From Magnetovibrio sp. (lineage in GTDB: Bacteria; Pseudomonadota; Alphaproteobacteria; Rhodospirillales; Casp-alpha2): a stretch of 64,000 nt of DNA. The position numbers and the translations under genes were made by a program. Positions 37,436 to 46,585 of this stretch are shown here, one piece after another. The notes under the pieces are model-generated. The model was not told where the DNA came from, did no database searches, and saw nothing but the letters and a program-made list of their open reading frames with translations. The stretch lies in NCBI GenBank assembly GCA_002690705.1, contig NZFO01000011.1:123062-187061 (forward strand). The letters are read 5' to 3'. Numbering within the stretch: position 1 is the stretch's first letter; every line of letters begins with the position of its first letter.

Positions 37436-38365
37436 ATGAATTTATTCAAAGACTTTGAGATACGCCGTGTTGCTACCTCTAATGCACAGATCAATCTTCG
37501 TGTTGGCGGTAACGGCCCGCCTCTATTGTTGATTCACGGTTACCCACAAACTCACTATTGCTGGCATGCCGTGGCGCCCAGGCTCGCTGAGAATTTTTCT
37601 GTAATTACCCCAGATCTTCGCGGGTATGGTGGGAGTTCTAAACCCCCGGACAACGCGGCGCACACTGTTTATTCTAAGCGCACTATGGCTCAGGACTTAT
37701 CGGAGGTAATGACGTTACTCGGCCACCAGATCTTCCAAGTGGTTGGACACGACCGGGGTGCACGGGTTGGTTATCGGTTGGCGCTCGACTCACCCGAACG
37801 GGTGAAGCGGTTTTGTTCTCTTGATGTGGTTCCGACATGCAATATGTGGGAAACAATCGATAAAACTCGAGCGCTTGGGGCTTTTCACTGGTCATTTCTT
37901 GCGCAACCAGCTCCCATCCCAGAGAGAATGATTTCGGCTGAAGCTGATAGCTTTCATACACACCTTATGCAAAGTTGGGCCAAGCTTGGTTTCCAATTCG
38001 ATCAAGATGCGCTTGCTATTTATTTGGAGGCTATGCGTAACCCCCAAACTATTGCTGCTAGTTGTGGTGACTATCGCGCAGGTGCTAGCGTTGATGATGC
38101 TCAAGATTTGGATGACCGTCTCAACGGTAGAAAGATAGCCTGTCCAATTTTGTTCCTTTGGGGAGGTGCTCGGGGTTTTGGGGGCCCCTTGAAAATGGAC
38201 ACTAATAAAGGTTTGAGAGGAAGAGAGCCACTAGATATTTGGCGCGGTTGGTGCGATGGGGATGTCACTGGTGGGCCAATTGACTGTGGACATTTTCTGC
38301 CAGAAGAAGCGCCGGAAGAAGTGCTCAGTCACTTGTATCATTTTTTATCAGCAGAGCATCCATAG
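37436..38365 (+). CDS. alpha/beta hydrolase, haloacetate dehalogenase-like
   Basis: A 309-residue alpha/beta hydrolase. The oxyanion motif is LLLIHGYPQTHYCWH; the nucleophile sits in GHDRGARVGYRLALD as an aspartate (residue 106) rather than serine, and the catalytic histidine is in DCGHFLPEEAPEE (residue 286). An Asp nucleophile and this HDRGARV motif are the marks of haloacetate/fluoroacetate dehalogenases and some epoxide hydrolases. Hydrolysis of a halogenated acid is plausible but not shown. The next gene starts directly at its stop codon. Confidence 0.9.
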   Translation: MNLFKDFEIRRVATSNAQINLRVGGNGPPLLLIHGYPQTHYCWHAVAPRLAENFSVITPDLRGYGGSSKPPDNAAHTVYSKRTMAQDLSEVMTLLGHQIFQVVGHDRGARVGYRLALDSPERVKRFCSLDVVPTCNMWETIDKTRALGAFHWSFLAQPAPIPERMISAEADSFHTHLMQSWAKLGFQFDQDALAIYLEAMRNPQTIAASCGDYRAGASVDDAQDLDDRLNGRKIACPILFLWGGARGFGGPLKMDTNKGLRGREPLDIWRGWCDGDVTGGPIDCGHFLPEEAPEEVLSHLYHFLSAEHP

Positions 38366-39265
38366 GTGGTTGGGAAGCTAGATACTAGTATTGAGTCATC
38401 GCCCTGGCGCGGCATCGGATTTTTTGTGGCGGCCTGGTTCGTCGTGCCTAATATGGACGTTGCAGCCAAATTATTGGGGCAATGGGGTTATCCAGTCTTA
38501 ATGGTGGTATGGGCACGCTTTGCTTTCTCTTTATTGATTTTATTGCTGGTAATCCCGTTTGAGGGGAAATCAATATTTTTGTTCCCGCGGGAACCGGGTA
38601 AGCATGTTATGCGTGCGTTGTTATTGGTTTTAGCAACGGTTGGGTTTTTTCATGGTTTGAAAACAATGCCGTTGGCTGATGCGTTGGCAACCTATTTTGT
38701 TTACCCCTTTTTGATCACCGCGCTGGCTCCGATTTTCCTTGCTGAACGACCAGGTTGGCGGCGTTGGACGGCAGTGGGGTTTGGTTTCGTAGGTTCGTTG
38801 ATTGTAATTCGCCCCGGTCTGAACGGTTTGTCTGAGGGCACAGTATACGTGCTTTTTGCAGCCTTGGCGTTTTCTGGATATAATCTAATGACAAGAAGTT
38901 TGAGGGATAAGGATGATCCGTGGCGCACCGTCACCTTTCAATCTTTAATCGGGTTAGTTGCTACGACACCTTTTCTATTTTGGTATTGGCACGCGCCGGC
39001 AATTGATGGTTTTTTTTTATTTATCGTAATTGGGTTTGCGGCAACATTAGGGCATTATTTTTTAGTGCGTGCCTTTGCGTTAGCGCCAGCACCTGTTTTA
39101 GCGCCTTTCGCGTATGTAGAAATTGTCGCTGCGACAGTGCTTGGGTACATAGTTTTTGGTGAGTTTCCTGACATTTGGACTTGGACTGGGGTCGCCGTTA
39201 TTGCTGCCAGTGGCATCGTTATTGCAGTCAGAGAAGGGAAAGTTGGTCCAAAATCCTCCAGCTAA
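38366..39265 (+). CDS. EamA/DMT-family transporter
   Basis: A 299-residue membrane protein with two EamA repeats: first half about residues 15-145 (FFVAAWFVVPNMDVAAKLLGQWGYPVLMVVWARFAF), second half about 150-290 (ALAPAPVLAPFAYVEIVAATVLGYIVFGE). It starts with GTG at 38366, immediately after the stop of the hydrolase gene, so the two are probably co-translated; possibly it moves a substrate or product of that hydrolase. It converges with the acyl-CoA ligase gene with only 3 bases between stops. Confidence 0.88.
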   Translation: MVGKLDTSIESSPWRGIGFFVAAWFVVPNMDVAAKLLGQWGYPVLMVVWARFAFSLLILLLVIPFEGKSIFLFPREPGKHVMRALLLVLATVGFFHGLKTMPLADALATYFVYPFLITALAPIFLAERPGWRRWTAVGFGFVGSLIVIRPGLNGLSEGTVYVLFAALAFSGYNLMTRSLRDKDDPWRTVTFQSLIGLVATTPFLFWYWHAPAIDGFFLFIVIGFAATLGHYFLVRAFALAPAPVLAPFAYVEIVAATVLGYIVFGEFPDIWTWTGVAVIAASGIVIAVREGKVGPKSSS

Positions 39266-39268
39266 TGA

Positions 39269-41068
39269 CTATCGATACAAGCGCTCAAGACGATTATTGT
39301 AAATTTCTTTAAGTTTATGACGACGGATTTTCATGGTGGGTGTTAATTGGGCGTTTTGTAGCGTAAAAGGTGTGTCTGCGATAATGAACTTTCGGACTTT
39401 CTCAATATTGGATAGCTTATTATTGACCCGAGCTATAGCGCCGGAAATAACCTTTATAAAGTCGGGGTCATCGCTTATGTCTGCCAACTTGCCGGTTTTA
39501 CCTTTTGCTGATATCCAGTCTTTTAACAACGATTCATTGGGAACGATTAGTGCCACGATATACGGGTGATTATCGCCATAAACCATAGCTTGACTGATTT
39601 CGGGCTCGATACAAATAATACCCTCTACACGTTGGGGTGCGATGTTATCGCCGCCAGAATTGACAATGATATCTTTTTTGCGGTCAGTAATTATTAAGTG
39701 ACCATCCGAGTCGAATTTACCTATATCACCAGTATGGACCCAACCATTTTTAATGGTGTTTTTGGTTGCTTCTGGATCATTCCAGTAGCCCTGCATAATC
39801 AGGTCACCTGCAACTAAAATTTCTCCGTCGTCGGCTATTTTGACTCGAGTATTTTTTAGAGGCGTGCCAACGGTATGCAGCTTTATTTGACTAGCCCTGT
39901 TAACGCAGACGACAGGTGCTGTCTCAGTTTGGCCATAACCTTGCATGATGCGGAGGCCAAGGCCCGTAAAAAACATGGCAATGTCTGGGTTTAAAGGAGC
40001 GCCCCCAGAAACAAGCGCTTTCAATCTTCCACCGAAGCGATTTCGCACCTTATCGCGTACAACCCTGTCAAGGATCACATTTTGAATGGTACCGATAGGT
40101 CCCAATGGTTTTTCTAAATATCGCTGCGTGCCTAATTTGAGCGCTTGCAAAAACAGTTTTTCTCTCAGGCCGCCCGCATTTTTGAGCCCGGTTGTAATAC
40201 GGCCGTGGAGCATTTCGTATAGCCTCGGTACAGCGGTCATGATTGTCGGGCGAGCTTCAAGCATATTGCTGCCCAGTGCCTCGATCCCCTCCGCGTAGTA
40301 AATTTCGGCACCTATCGACATTGGGAAAAATTGCCCTGCTGTGTGCTCGTAGGAATGGGACAAGGGTAGGAAAGAGAGAAAAACCTCATCACTGAGATTG
40401 ATATCACGAAGTGCGTCAACAGCCCCCTCGCAATTATGCATGATTGCCTTATGTGACAGCATAACGCCCTTTGGAGTTCCTCCTGTTCCAGAGGTGTAAA
40501 TCATACAAGCTGTATCGTCTGGACTTGCGTCGCGCGCCATTTTAACCACATTGTCACGACCCGCTCGTCCGCGCTCTTCAACGGTCAGCAAGTCAAGCAG
40601 CTCATAACCGCTTGGGTTGAAATGAGTCACTGGCTCCATTGTAATAACGAATTCAATATCCGGCGCGTATCTAACCGATTTTAAAAGTTTTTCAGCCAGT
40701 TTATTGGTTGAGACGATGGCTCCCTTGGCCTTCGAGTCTGACAGAACATGTAGGTGATCCGCTTCAGTGTTCGTAGTATAGGTTGGTACCGTAATTGCGC
40801 CCGAAGTCATAATAGCGATATCCGCAATTAGCCATGAAGGACGATTTTCAGATACTAGGACAATGCGATCGCCACTCTGAACACCGAGTGTTTTAAGGCC
40901 GCGAGTAAGTCCTGTTACCTTAGCGGCCGTATCATGCCAACTCAGAGATTTATAGACTCCGTTGCGTTTTGCCCATAGGAAAGGCTTGTCGCCTAACTTG
41001 TCTACTTGGTCGAAAAACATGGCCGTTAAATTGGGCCAAAAATAAGAAGGCGTGACTTTTTTCTTCAT
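39269..41068 (-). CDS. long-chain acyl-CoA synthetase (AMP-forming)
   Basis: A 599-residue adenylate-forming ligase that activates a fatty acid with ATP and CoA. Motifs: P-loop YTSGTGGTPKGVMLSH, FLPLSHSYEHTAGQF, the YGQTETAPV motif, GWVHTGDIGKFDSDGHLIITDRKKDIIVNSGG with the conserved Asp and Arg, and a C-terminal lysine-bearing end. Its size and the long N-terminal half match FadD15-type synthetases used for long-chain fatty acids. ATG 41068 has AAAGGA about 9 bases upstream; seven further codons upstream are open but unsupported. Confidence 0.92.
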   Translation of the reverse strand: MKKKVTPSYFWPNLTAMFFDQVDKLGDKPFLWAKRNGVYKSLSWHDTAAKVTGLTRGLKTLGVQSGDRIVLVSENRPSWLIADIAIMTSGAITVPTYTTNTEADHLHVLSDSKAKGAIVSTNKLAEKLLKSVRYAPDIEFVITMEPVTHFNPSGYELLDLLTVEERGRAGRDNVVKMARDASPDDTACMIYTSGTGGTPKGVMLSHKAIMHNCEGAVDALRDINLSDEVFLSFLPLSHSYEHTAGQFFPMSIGAEIYYAEGIEALGSNMLEARPTIMTAVPRLYEMLHGRITTGLKNAGGLREKLFLQALKLGTQRYLEKPLGPIGTIQNVILDRVVRDKVRNRFGGRLKALVSGGAPLNPDIAMFFTGLGLRIMQGYGQTETAPVVCVNRASQIKLHTVGTPLKNTRVKIADDGEILVAGDLIMQGYWNDPEATKNTIKNGWVHTGDIGKFDSDGHLIITDRKKDIIVNSGGDNIAPQRVEGIICIEPEISQAMVYGDNHPYIVALIVPNESLLKDWISAKGKTGKLADISDDPDFIKVISGAIARVNNKLSNIEKVRKFIIADTPFTLQNAQLTPTMKIRRHKLKEIYNNRLERLYR

Positions 41069-41221
41069 GGCAATCTGTCCTTTCGACACCTTAAAATTCG
41101 GATATCAATAGATCACGGTATAATGATTATTCTTGCCGCAAGGGAAAACTAATCTTATATGCGGGGAGAGCGCAAACCAAGCCACGCCGAACCTGTCAAA
41201 AGCGTAAATTTAGGATGCCTT

Positions 41222-42994
41222 ATGACCAATGCCGTTGCCGGATTACCCCAATGGAGTTTGCAAGACCTGTATGACTCCCCTGATGCAGAAAACTTGCAGA
41301 CGGATCTGGATGAAGCGGAACGCCGTAGCACAGTTTTTGCTGCTAATTATGCGGGCCAGCTAAATTCCCTTGATGGTGCGGGCTTAACAGCAGCTATTAT
41401 CGAATACGAGAGTATTTTAGAGAATTTGTATCGGGCCATGAGTTATGCGCAGCTGCTGCATGCGGTCAGTGTTACAAACCCTGATATCGCGAGGTTCTAC
41501 CAATCAACCCATGAACGTGTTACCGCCATAACAGCCACTACATTATTTTTTACACTGGAGCTTAATCATCTAGAAGATGAGCATTTAAAATCTTGCCTGG
41601 AAAATAAGAATCTCTCTCCGTACCAGCCATGGTTAAACGAGGTGCGTCAAGGAAAGCCCTACCAACTGAGCGACGATGTGGAGCGAATCCTTCATGAAAA
41701 ATCCGTCACAGGGCGCCATGCTTGGGTGCGATTGTTTGATGAGACTATGGCTCATCTCAAATTTAGTGTTGGTGACAAAGTGTTGAGCTTAACTGAAACT
41801 TTGGACTGCCTGACAGACAACGATACTAATCAGCGACAAGATGCCGGGCAGGCATTAGTGATTGGATTAAAAAGTAAGGCGCGTACCTTAACGACGATAA
41901 CCAATGTTTTGGCTAAGGACAAAGAAATTGAAGATAGGTGGCGTGGCTACGCAAGTCCTGCCAGCATGCGTCATCTGAATAATCAAGTGGAACCTCAAGT
42001 CGTTGAGGCTTTAGTGAGCGCAGTTAAAAATAAATACTCGAATCTAGCACATCGCTATTATCGATTAAAGGCGGTGTGGATGGGCCAAAAACGCCTAAAT
42101 TGGTGGGATCGTAATGCACCCCTTCCTGATGATGCAGGCGGGATGTATGAATGGCAAAAAGCTCGTGAATTGGTGCTTGGGGCCTTTGGCGGATTTACGC
42201 CGCAAATGGCCGATTTGGCCGACATTTTTTTTGAAAAAAATTGGATCGATGCACTGCCACGGGCAGGCAAAGGAGCAGGTGCTTTTGCTCATCCAACCGT
42301 GCCTTCGGCGCACCCTTACATCATGCTTAACTATCATGGAAAACCCCGGGATGTAATGACGTTAGCACATGAGCTTGGTCATGGCGTTCACCAAGTACTT
42401 GCGGGACCGCAGGGGTTATTGCTTTCTAATACTCCATTAACCTTGGCCGAGACGGCATCCGTGTTTGGAGAAATGCTGACGTTCAGAGCACTCTTAGACA
42501 AAGAAAGTGACGTTGTTAGTCGCCGAGTTTTATTAGCTGGCAAAGTTGAGGATATGCTAAACACGGTGGTCCGCCAAGTCGCTTTTCATGAGTTTGAGGT
42601 TCGCGTTCACGCAGCTAGAAAAACTGGCGAATTAAGCGCGGAATCGCTTAGTCAGATTTGGGTGCAGACACAGCAAGAAAGTCTTGGTCCAATATTTAAT
42701 TTGAACAATGGGTACGAGTGGCTGTGGGGATACATACCGCATTTCATACACTCTCCATTTTATGTTTACGCATATGCGTTTGGAGATTGTCTGGTGAACG
42801 CACTTTATGGTGTTTTCAAGGATGGGCATCCGGGCTTTCAAGAGAAGTACTTGGACATGTTGCGGGCGGGCGGTTCTAAACGACATCGTGAACTATTGGA
42901 ACCCTTTGGTCTCGATGCCTCCGAGCCTGCCTTCTGGTCGCGTGGTCTACGCGTAATTTCAGACTTTATTGACGAATTAGAAGAGGCGCTGTAG
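41222..42994 (+). CDS. pepF: M3-family oligoendopeptidase F
   Basis: A zinc metallopeptidase of 590 residues that cuts short peptides in the cytoplasm. The zinc motif HELGH lies at residues 383-387 in TLAHELGHGVHQVL, with the third ligand glutamate in LAETASVFGEML. Length and the SPFYVYAYAFGDCLVNALY C-terminal motif match the PepF subfamily. I chose ATG 41222 (MTNAVAGLPQW), which has AGGA about 8 bases upstream; an ATG at 41159 would add 21 residues that look unlike the family. Confidence 0.94.
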   Translation: MTNAVAGLPQWSLQDLYDSPDAENLQTDLDEAERRSTVFAANYAGQLNSLDGAGLTAAIIEYESILENLYRAMSYAQLLHAVSVTNPDIARFYQSTHERVTAITATTLFFTLELNHLEDEHLKSCLENKNLSPYQPWLNEVRQGKPYQLSDDVERILHEKSVTGRHAWVRLFDETMAHLKFSVGDKVLSLTETLDCLTDNDTNQRQDAGQALVIGLKSKARTLTTITNVLAKDKEIEDRWRGYASPASMRHLNNQVEPQVVEALVSAVKNKYSNLAHRYYRLKAVWMGQKRLNWWDRNAPLPDDAGGMYEWQKARELVLGAFGGFTPQMADLADIFFEKNWIDALPRAGKGAGAFAHPTVPSAHPYIMLNYHGKPRDVMTLAHELGHGVHQVLAGPQGLLLSNTPLTLAETASVFGEMLTFRALLDKESDVVSRRVLLAGKVEDMLNTVVRQVAFHEFEVRVHAARKTGELSAESLSQIWVQTQQESLGPIFNLNNGYEWLWGYIPHFIHSPFYVYAYAFGDCLVNALYGVFKDGHPGFQEKYLDMLRAGGSKRHRELLEPFGLDASEPAFWSRGLRVISDFIDELEEAL

Positions 42995-43033
42995 GTGGAA
43001 GAAGTCTCTAACTTTTAACAGGGTGCGAACTTG

Positions 43034-44380
43034 ATGAATAAATTCGATACAAACTCGTTTGCAGGACGGGTCAAGCGCTATGCAAAAGTTGGGCGAGCGG
43101 CCGGGGGGCTGGCGACAAAGCTTGCAGGTAACAGATTGTTTGGCCAGGGTCTTGATAATGGACAGCAGGCCTTAGAATTAAAAACCGCTCTGGGTGGCCT
43201 GAAAGGGCCCTTAATGAAAGTCGCTCAAATCATGTCGACCATCCCAGACATTTTACCTGAGGAATATATGGCTGAATTAGGCCGGTTGCAGAACAATGCA
43301 CCGTCAATGGGATGGCCCTTCGTGAGACGTCGAATGACAGCAGAGCTTGGGGAAAGATGGGAAGAAGAATTTAGTTCCTTTGAGCGCCATTCCGCTGCGG
43401 CAGCCTCATTAGGGCAGGTCCATCGGGCTCTTGACCTTGACGGCCAACCCCTTGCTTGTAAATTGCAGTATCCTGATATGGCGTCAGCCGTAGAAGCGGA
43501 TTTGACTCAATTAAAGGTAATTTTCGGTATTTATCATCGTTATGATAAAGCGGTCGACCCGTCTAATATCCATACTGAACTCTCTGAACGATTACGCGAA
43601 GAACTTGACTACCGCCGAGAAGCTAAAAATATGCAGCTTTATGGCCATATGCTTCGAGGTGAGCCTGGCGTTCACGTGCCAGTCCCGTGCGACCATTTAT
43701 CTACGGAGCGATTATTGAGCATGAGCTGGTTGGATGGCGCTCCCTTAATGTCTCTCGTGGAGAACCCCTCTGAAGTGCGCAATACGATCGCGGAAAACAT
43801 GTTCAGGGCGTGGTATGTACCCCTGTATAAATACGGAGTGATACATGGCGATCCACACCTAGGCAACTACACCGTTAGAAATGACTATGCCGTAAACCTT
43901 ATGGACTTTGGGTGTATCCGTTTGTTTCATTCATCGTTTGTGCGAGCAGTAATTGATCTTTACAGGGCGCTTCGTGATGAGGATGAAGCGTTGGCTGTCC
44001 ACGCCTTTGAGACGTGGGGGTTTACCAATTTGGACCGAAACGTCATTAGTATTTTGAGTCAGTGGGCCAGGTTCCTGTATGCGCCGCTCCTAAGGGATGA
44101 GGTGACTTCTATCCAAGAACAAGGTGGAGTGACTTATGGGGCTGGAGTTGCGGCCAAAGTGCACCGCGAGTTGCGAGAAGTGGGCGGCGTAGCGCCGCCG
44201 AGAGAATTTGTGTTAATGGATAGAGCGGCTATTGGACTTGGAAGTGTATTCACGCATTTGAAAGCCGAAATCAATTGGCATCGTATGTTCCATGGGTTGA
44301 TCGACGACTTTGATGAGCAAAAACTTTTAGACCGCCAAAGTAAGGCCTTAAACGCGCAAGCATTACCTATACCTAAATAA
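43034..44380 (+). CDS. ABC1/UbiB-family atypical kinase
   Basis: A 448-residue protein of the ABC1 (COQ8/UbiB) family. It shows the family's N-terminal inhibitory motif as KVAQ (in LMKVAQIMSTIPDILPEEY; canonical KxGQ), the Ala-rich nucleotide loop AAAASLGQVH, the ATP lysine in ACKLQYP, the catalytic block GDPHLGNYTV and the metal motif MDFGCIR. COQ8/UbiB proteins support ubiquinone synthesis, but this soluble subgroup lacks the two C-terminal membrane helices of UbiB, so its exact role is open. It follows pepF by 39 bases. Confidence 0.9.
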   Translation: MNKFDTNSFAGRVKRYAKVGRAAGGLATKLAGNRLFGQGLDNGQQALELKTALGGLKGPLMKVAQIMSTIPDILPEEYMAELGRLQNNAPSMGWPFVRRRMTAELGERWEEEFSSFERHSAAAASLGQVHRALDLDGQPLACKLQYPDMASAVEADLTQLKVIFGIYHRYDKAVDPSNIHTELSERLREELDYRREAKNMQLYGHMLRGEPGVHVPVPCDHLSTERLLSMSWLDGAPLMSLVENPSEVRNTIAENMFRAWYVPLYKYGVIHGDPHLGNYTVRNDYAVNLMDFGCIRLFHSSFVRAVIDLYRALRDEDEALAVHAFETWGFTNLDRNVISILSQWARFLYAPLLRDEVTSIQEQGGVTYGAGVAAKVHRELREVGGVAPPREFVLMDRAAIGLGSVFTHLKAEINWHRMFHGLIDDFDEQKLLDRQSKALNAQALPIPK

Positions 44381-44763
44381 ATCACGTTTAGAGGAGGGGC
44401 GCCACGGGCTTTTGATGACGGCTAGGCTTGTTTGTTGTGGGTAGGCTGATAATTGATCTTAACGACTGCTTTAGTTACCCTTTTTCCTCGTCATTTCCGT
44501 AATAATTATGGTCTATATTGTACCGATCATCCATTGTGCACCGCCTACGAAGTATGTTTATGAAAAATGTGCTTGGCACACGCTGTAAAGATGGCTGATC
44601 AGCTAATATTGTGAGTGCAGAATGTCTCTATTGAGGGAGCCTCTCCCGTTAGTCTTTGTTTTTGCCGTCACAACATTATATCTAATGTCTAAGGCTGGGT
44701 GCTGATGGTTTTTATCGGAGGCTCAGACAAGCGGTTCCCATTGGATGGCTGAGGACGTAATTG
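44381..44763. other. 380-base gap upstream of threonine dehydratase
   Basis: No gene, RNA or clear regulator site is seen. Only short frames occur, such as a 27-codon one from about 44511. It probably contains the ilvA promoter; no leader peptide rich in branched-chain residues is apparent. Confidence 0.55.
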
Positions 44764-46278
44764 ATGCCAATAAATTATTTGAATCGGATTCTGAACGCTC
44801 GTGTTTACGAAGCTGCTCGAGAAACACCGCTCGAAGTTGCGAGAGGGCTATGTGTTCGAATGGATAATAACATTCTAATTAAGCGAGAAGATTTACAACC
44901 TGTCTTTTCTTTCAAAATTCGGGGTGCTCATAACAAGTTGGCACAGTTAACGGCCGACGAGAAAAGGCGGGGGGTAATTGCGGCCTCTGCTGGCAATCAC
45001 GCTCAAGGTGTGGCATTAGCAGCGAAGAAGCTTAATATTCCAGCGACAATTATCATGCCGCAGACAACGCCAACAATCAAAGTTGAAGCGGTTGGAAACT
45101 GGTCGGCCAAAGTCATACTACATGGTGATGATTATCAGGAGGCCTACACTAAGTCGCTCGAAATTTCAAAAGCAAAATCTCTTACCTATATCCATCCTTT
45201 TGATGACCCTGATGTCATTGCGGGTCAAGGAACGGTAGCTATGGAGATACTCAGGCAATGCAAAGATGATATTGATATGATTTTTGTTCCAGTCGGTGGT
45301 GGAGGGCTTATTTCGGGCATTGCCGCTTACATTAAAGCGGTTCGCCCAAATATAAAAATTATTGGGGTTGAGCCAGAAGATGCAGCTTCCATGACTCGTT
45401 CTTTAATAGAGAATCGTCGTGTTACTCTAAATGAGGTGGGTATCTTTACCGATGGATGTGCAGTCCGACAGGTGGGCAAAGAAACATTTAGACTCGCGCG
45501 TCAGTTAGTGGATGGGATGATAACAGCAACTGTAGATGAGATTTGTGCGGCTATTAAAGACATATTCGAAGACACGCGAGTAATTGCTGAACCTGCGGGA
45601 GCCCTCTCTATTGCTGGTATGAAAAATTATATTATTCAGAATAAATGCAAGGGCAAAACATTGGTGGCAATTAACTGTGGGGCTAATATCAATTTTGATC
45701 GCCTCCGGCATATTTCAGAGCGCGCAGAGATTGGGGAAAAACGCGAGAGTTTATTCTCAGTCTCTATACCTGAAAAACCAGGTAGCTTTCGTCGGTTTTG
45801 TAAGATCCTAGGCAAAAGCTCAATAACTGAATTTAATTATCGGTTCGCGGACGAGACCGAAGCTAAGATTTTCGTCGGTGTCAAACTTACCGGAGCGCAA
45901 AAAGAGAAATCATTATTGATGGAGAGTTTTAATCAAGGGGGCTTTCCTGCAACTGATATATCTGACAATGACATTGCTAAGCTGCACATCCGACATATGG
46001 TTGGTGGGCGGCCACAAAATTTAGTTGACGAGGAAGTTTATCGGTTTCAATTTCCTGAAAAACCAGGAGCTCTTTTGAATTTTCTCAACCACTTAGGTGA
46101 ACGCTGGAATATAAGCTTATTTCATTATCGAAATCATGGTTCTGCATACGGGCGGGTACTCTGCGGTATTCAAGTGCCAAGGGCGGAAAGACAAAAATTT
46201 AAGGGGTTTTTGGGTAAGCTCAACTATCCTTACTGGCCTGAGTCTCAAAACGCGGTATACAAGACCTTTTTGCGTTGA
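44764..46278 (+). CDS. ilvA: threonine ammonia-lyase (biosynthetic type)
   Basis: PLP enzyme that turns threonine into 2-oxobutanoate, the first step to isoleucine. The 504-residue length is that of the biosynthetic form. The PLP lysine is residue 51 in SFKIRGAHNKL; the phosphate-binding loop is VGGGGLISG, and SAGNHAQGVA is conserved. Two ACT-like regulatory domains follow (about residues 330-405 and 425-500, each beginning with a motif such as SIPEKPGSFRRFC and QFPEKPGALLNFL), which usually sense isoleucine and valine. GAGGA lies about 9 bases before ATG 44764. Confidence 0.96.
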   Translation: MPINYLNRILNARVYEAARETPLEVARGLCVRMDNNILIKREDLQPVFSFKIRGAHNKLAQLTADEKRRGVIAASAGNHAQGVALAAKKLNIPATIIMPQTTPTIKVEAVGNWSAKVILHGDDYQEAYTKSLEISKAKSLTYIHPFDDPDVIAGQGTVAMEILRQCKDDIDMIFVPVGGGGLISGIAAYIKAVRPNIKIIGVEPEDAASMTRSLIENRRVTLNEVGIFTDGCAVRQVGKETFRLARQLVDGMITATVDEICAAIKDIFEDTRVIAEPAGALSIAGMKNYIIQNKCKGKTLVAINCGANINFDRLRHISERAEIGEKRESLFSVSIPEKPGSFRRFCKILGKSSITEFNYRFADETEAKIFVGVKLTGAQKEKSLLMESFNQGGFPATDISDNDIAKLHIRHMVGGRPQNLVDEEVYRFQFPEKPGALLNFLNHLGERWNISLFHYRNHGSAYGRVLCGIQVPRAERQKFKGFLGKLNYPYWPESQNAVYKTFLR

Positions 46279-46585
46279 ATACAGAAATTTATCCAAGAAG
46301 AATTTAGCTCAGGCCATCATATCATTTACCCACAATATCACTCGTTTCCCTATAGCCACGCGGACAACATTGTGTGAAAACCATGTCTCAGGTCTCGCAT
46401 TAATAAAGACACAAATACAACCCCGAGCGGTCAATAATTGAGTGGCAGCGGGACTATCAGAAATCAAGTGCGGGCCTCAGACGGAGAATATTACGAGGCC
46501 CATAGAAAGTCAAAAAACGCTATTTCAACTGACTCAGCACAACGTTTCTTCTGCCATTTTATTTGTGCTTAAGAACATAAGGATG
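46279..46585. other. 307-base gap with one inverted repeat
   Basis: Between convergent ilvA and the CbiX gene. It holds a GGGCCTC/GAGGCCC inverted repeat (46472-46478 and 46495-46501) around a 16-base loop; no T run follows on either strand, so a terminator role is uncertain. No gene is recognised. Confidence 0.5.

Noticed and set aside
44381-44763. Attenuator or riboswitch upstream of ilvA
   Set aside because: No leader peptide rich in Ile, Val or Leu, and no hairpin-T-run structure could be seen.
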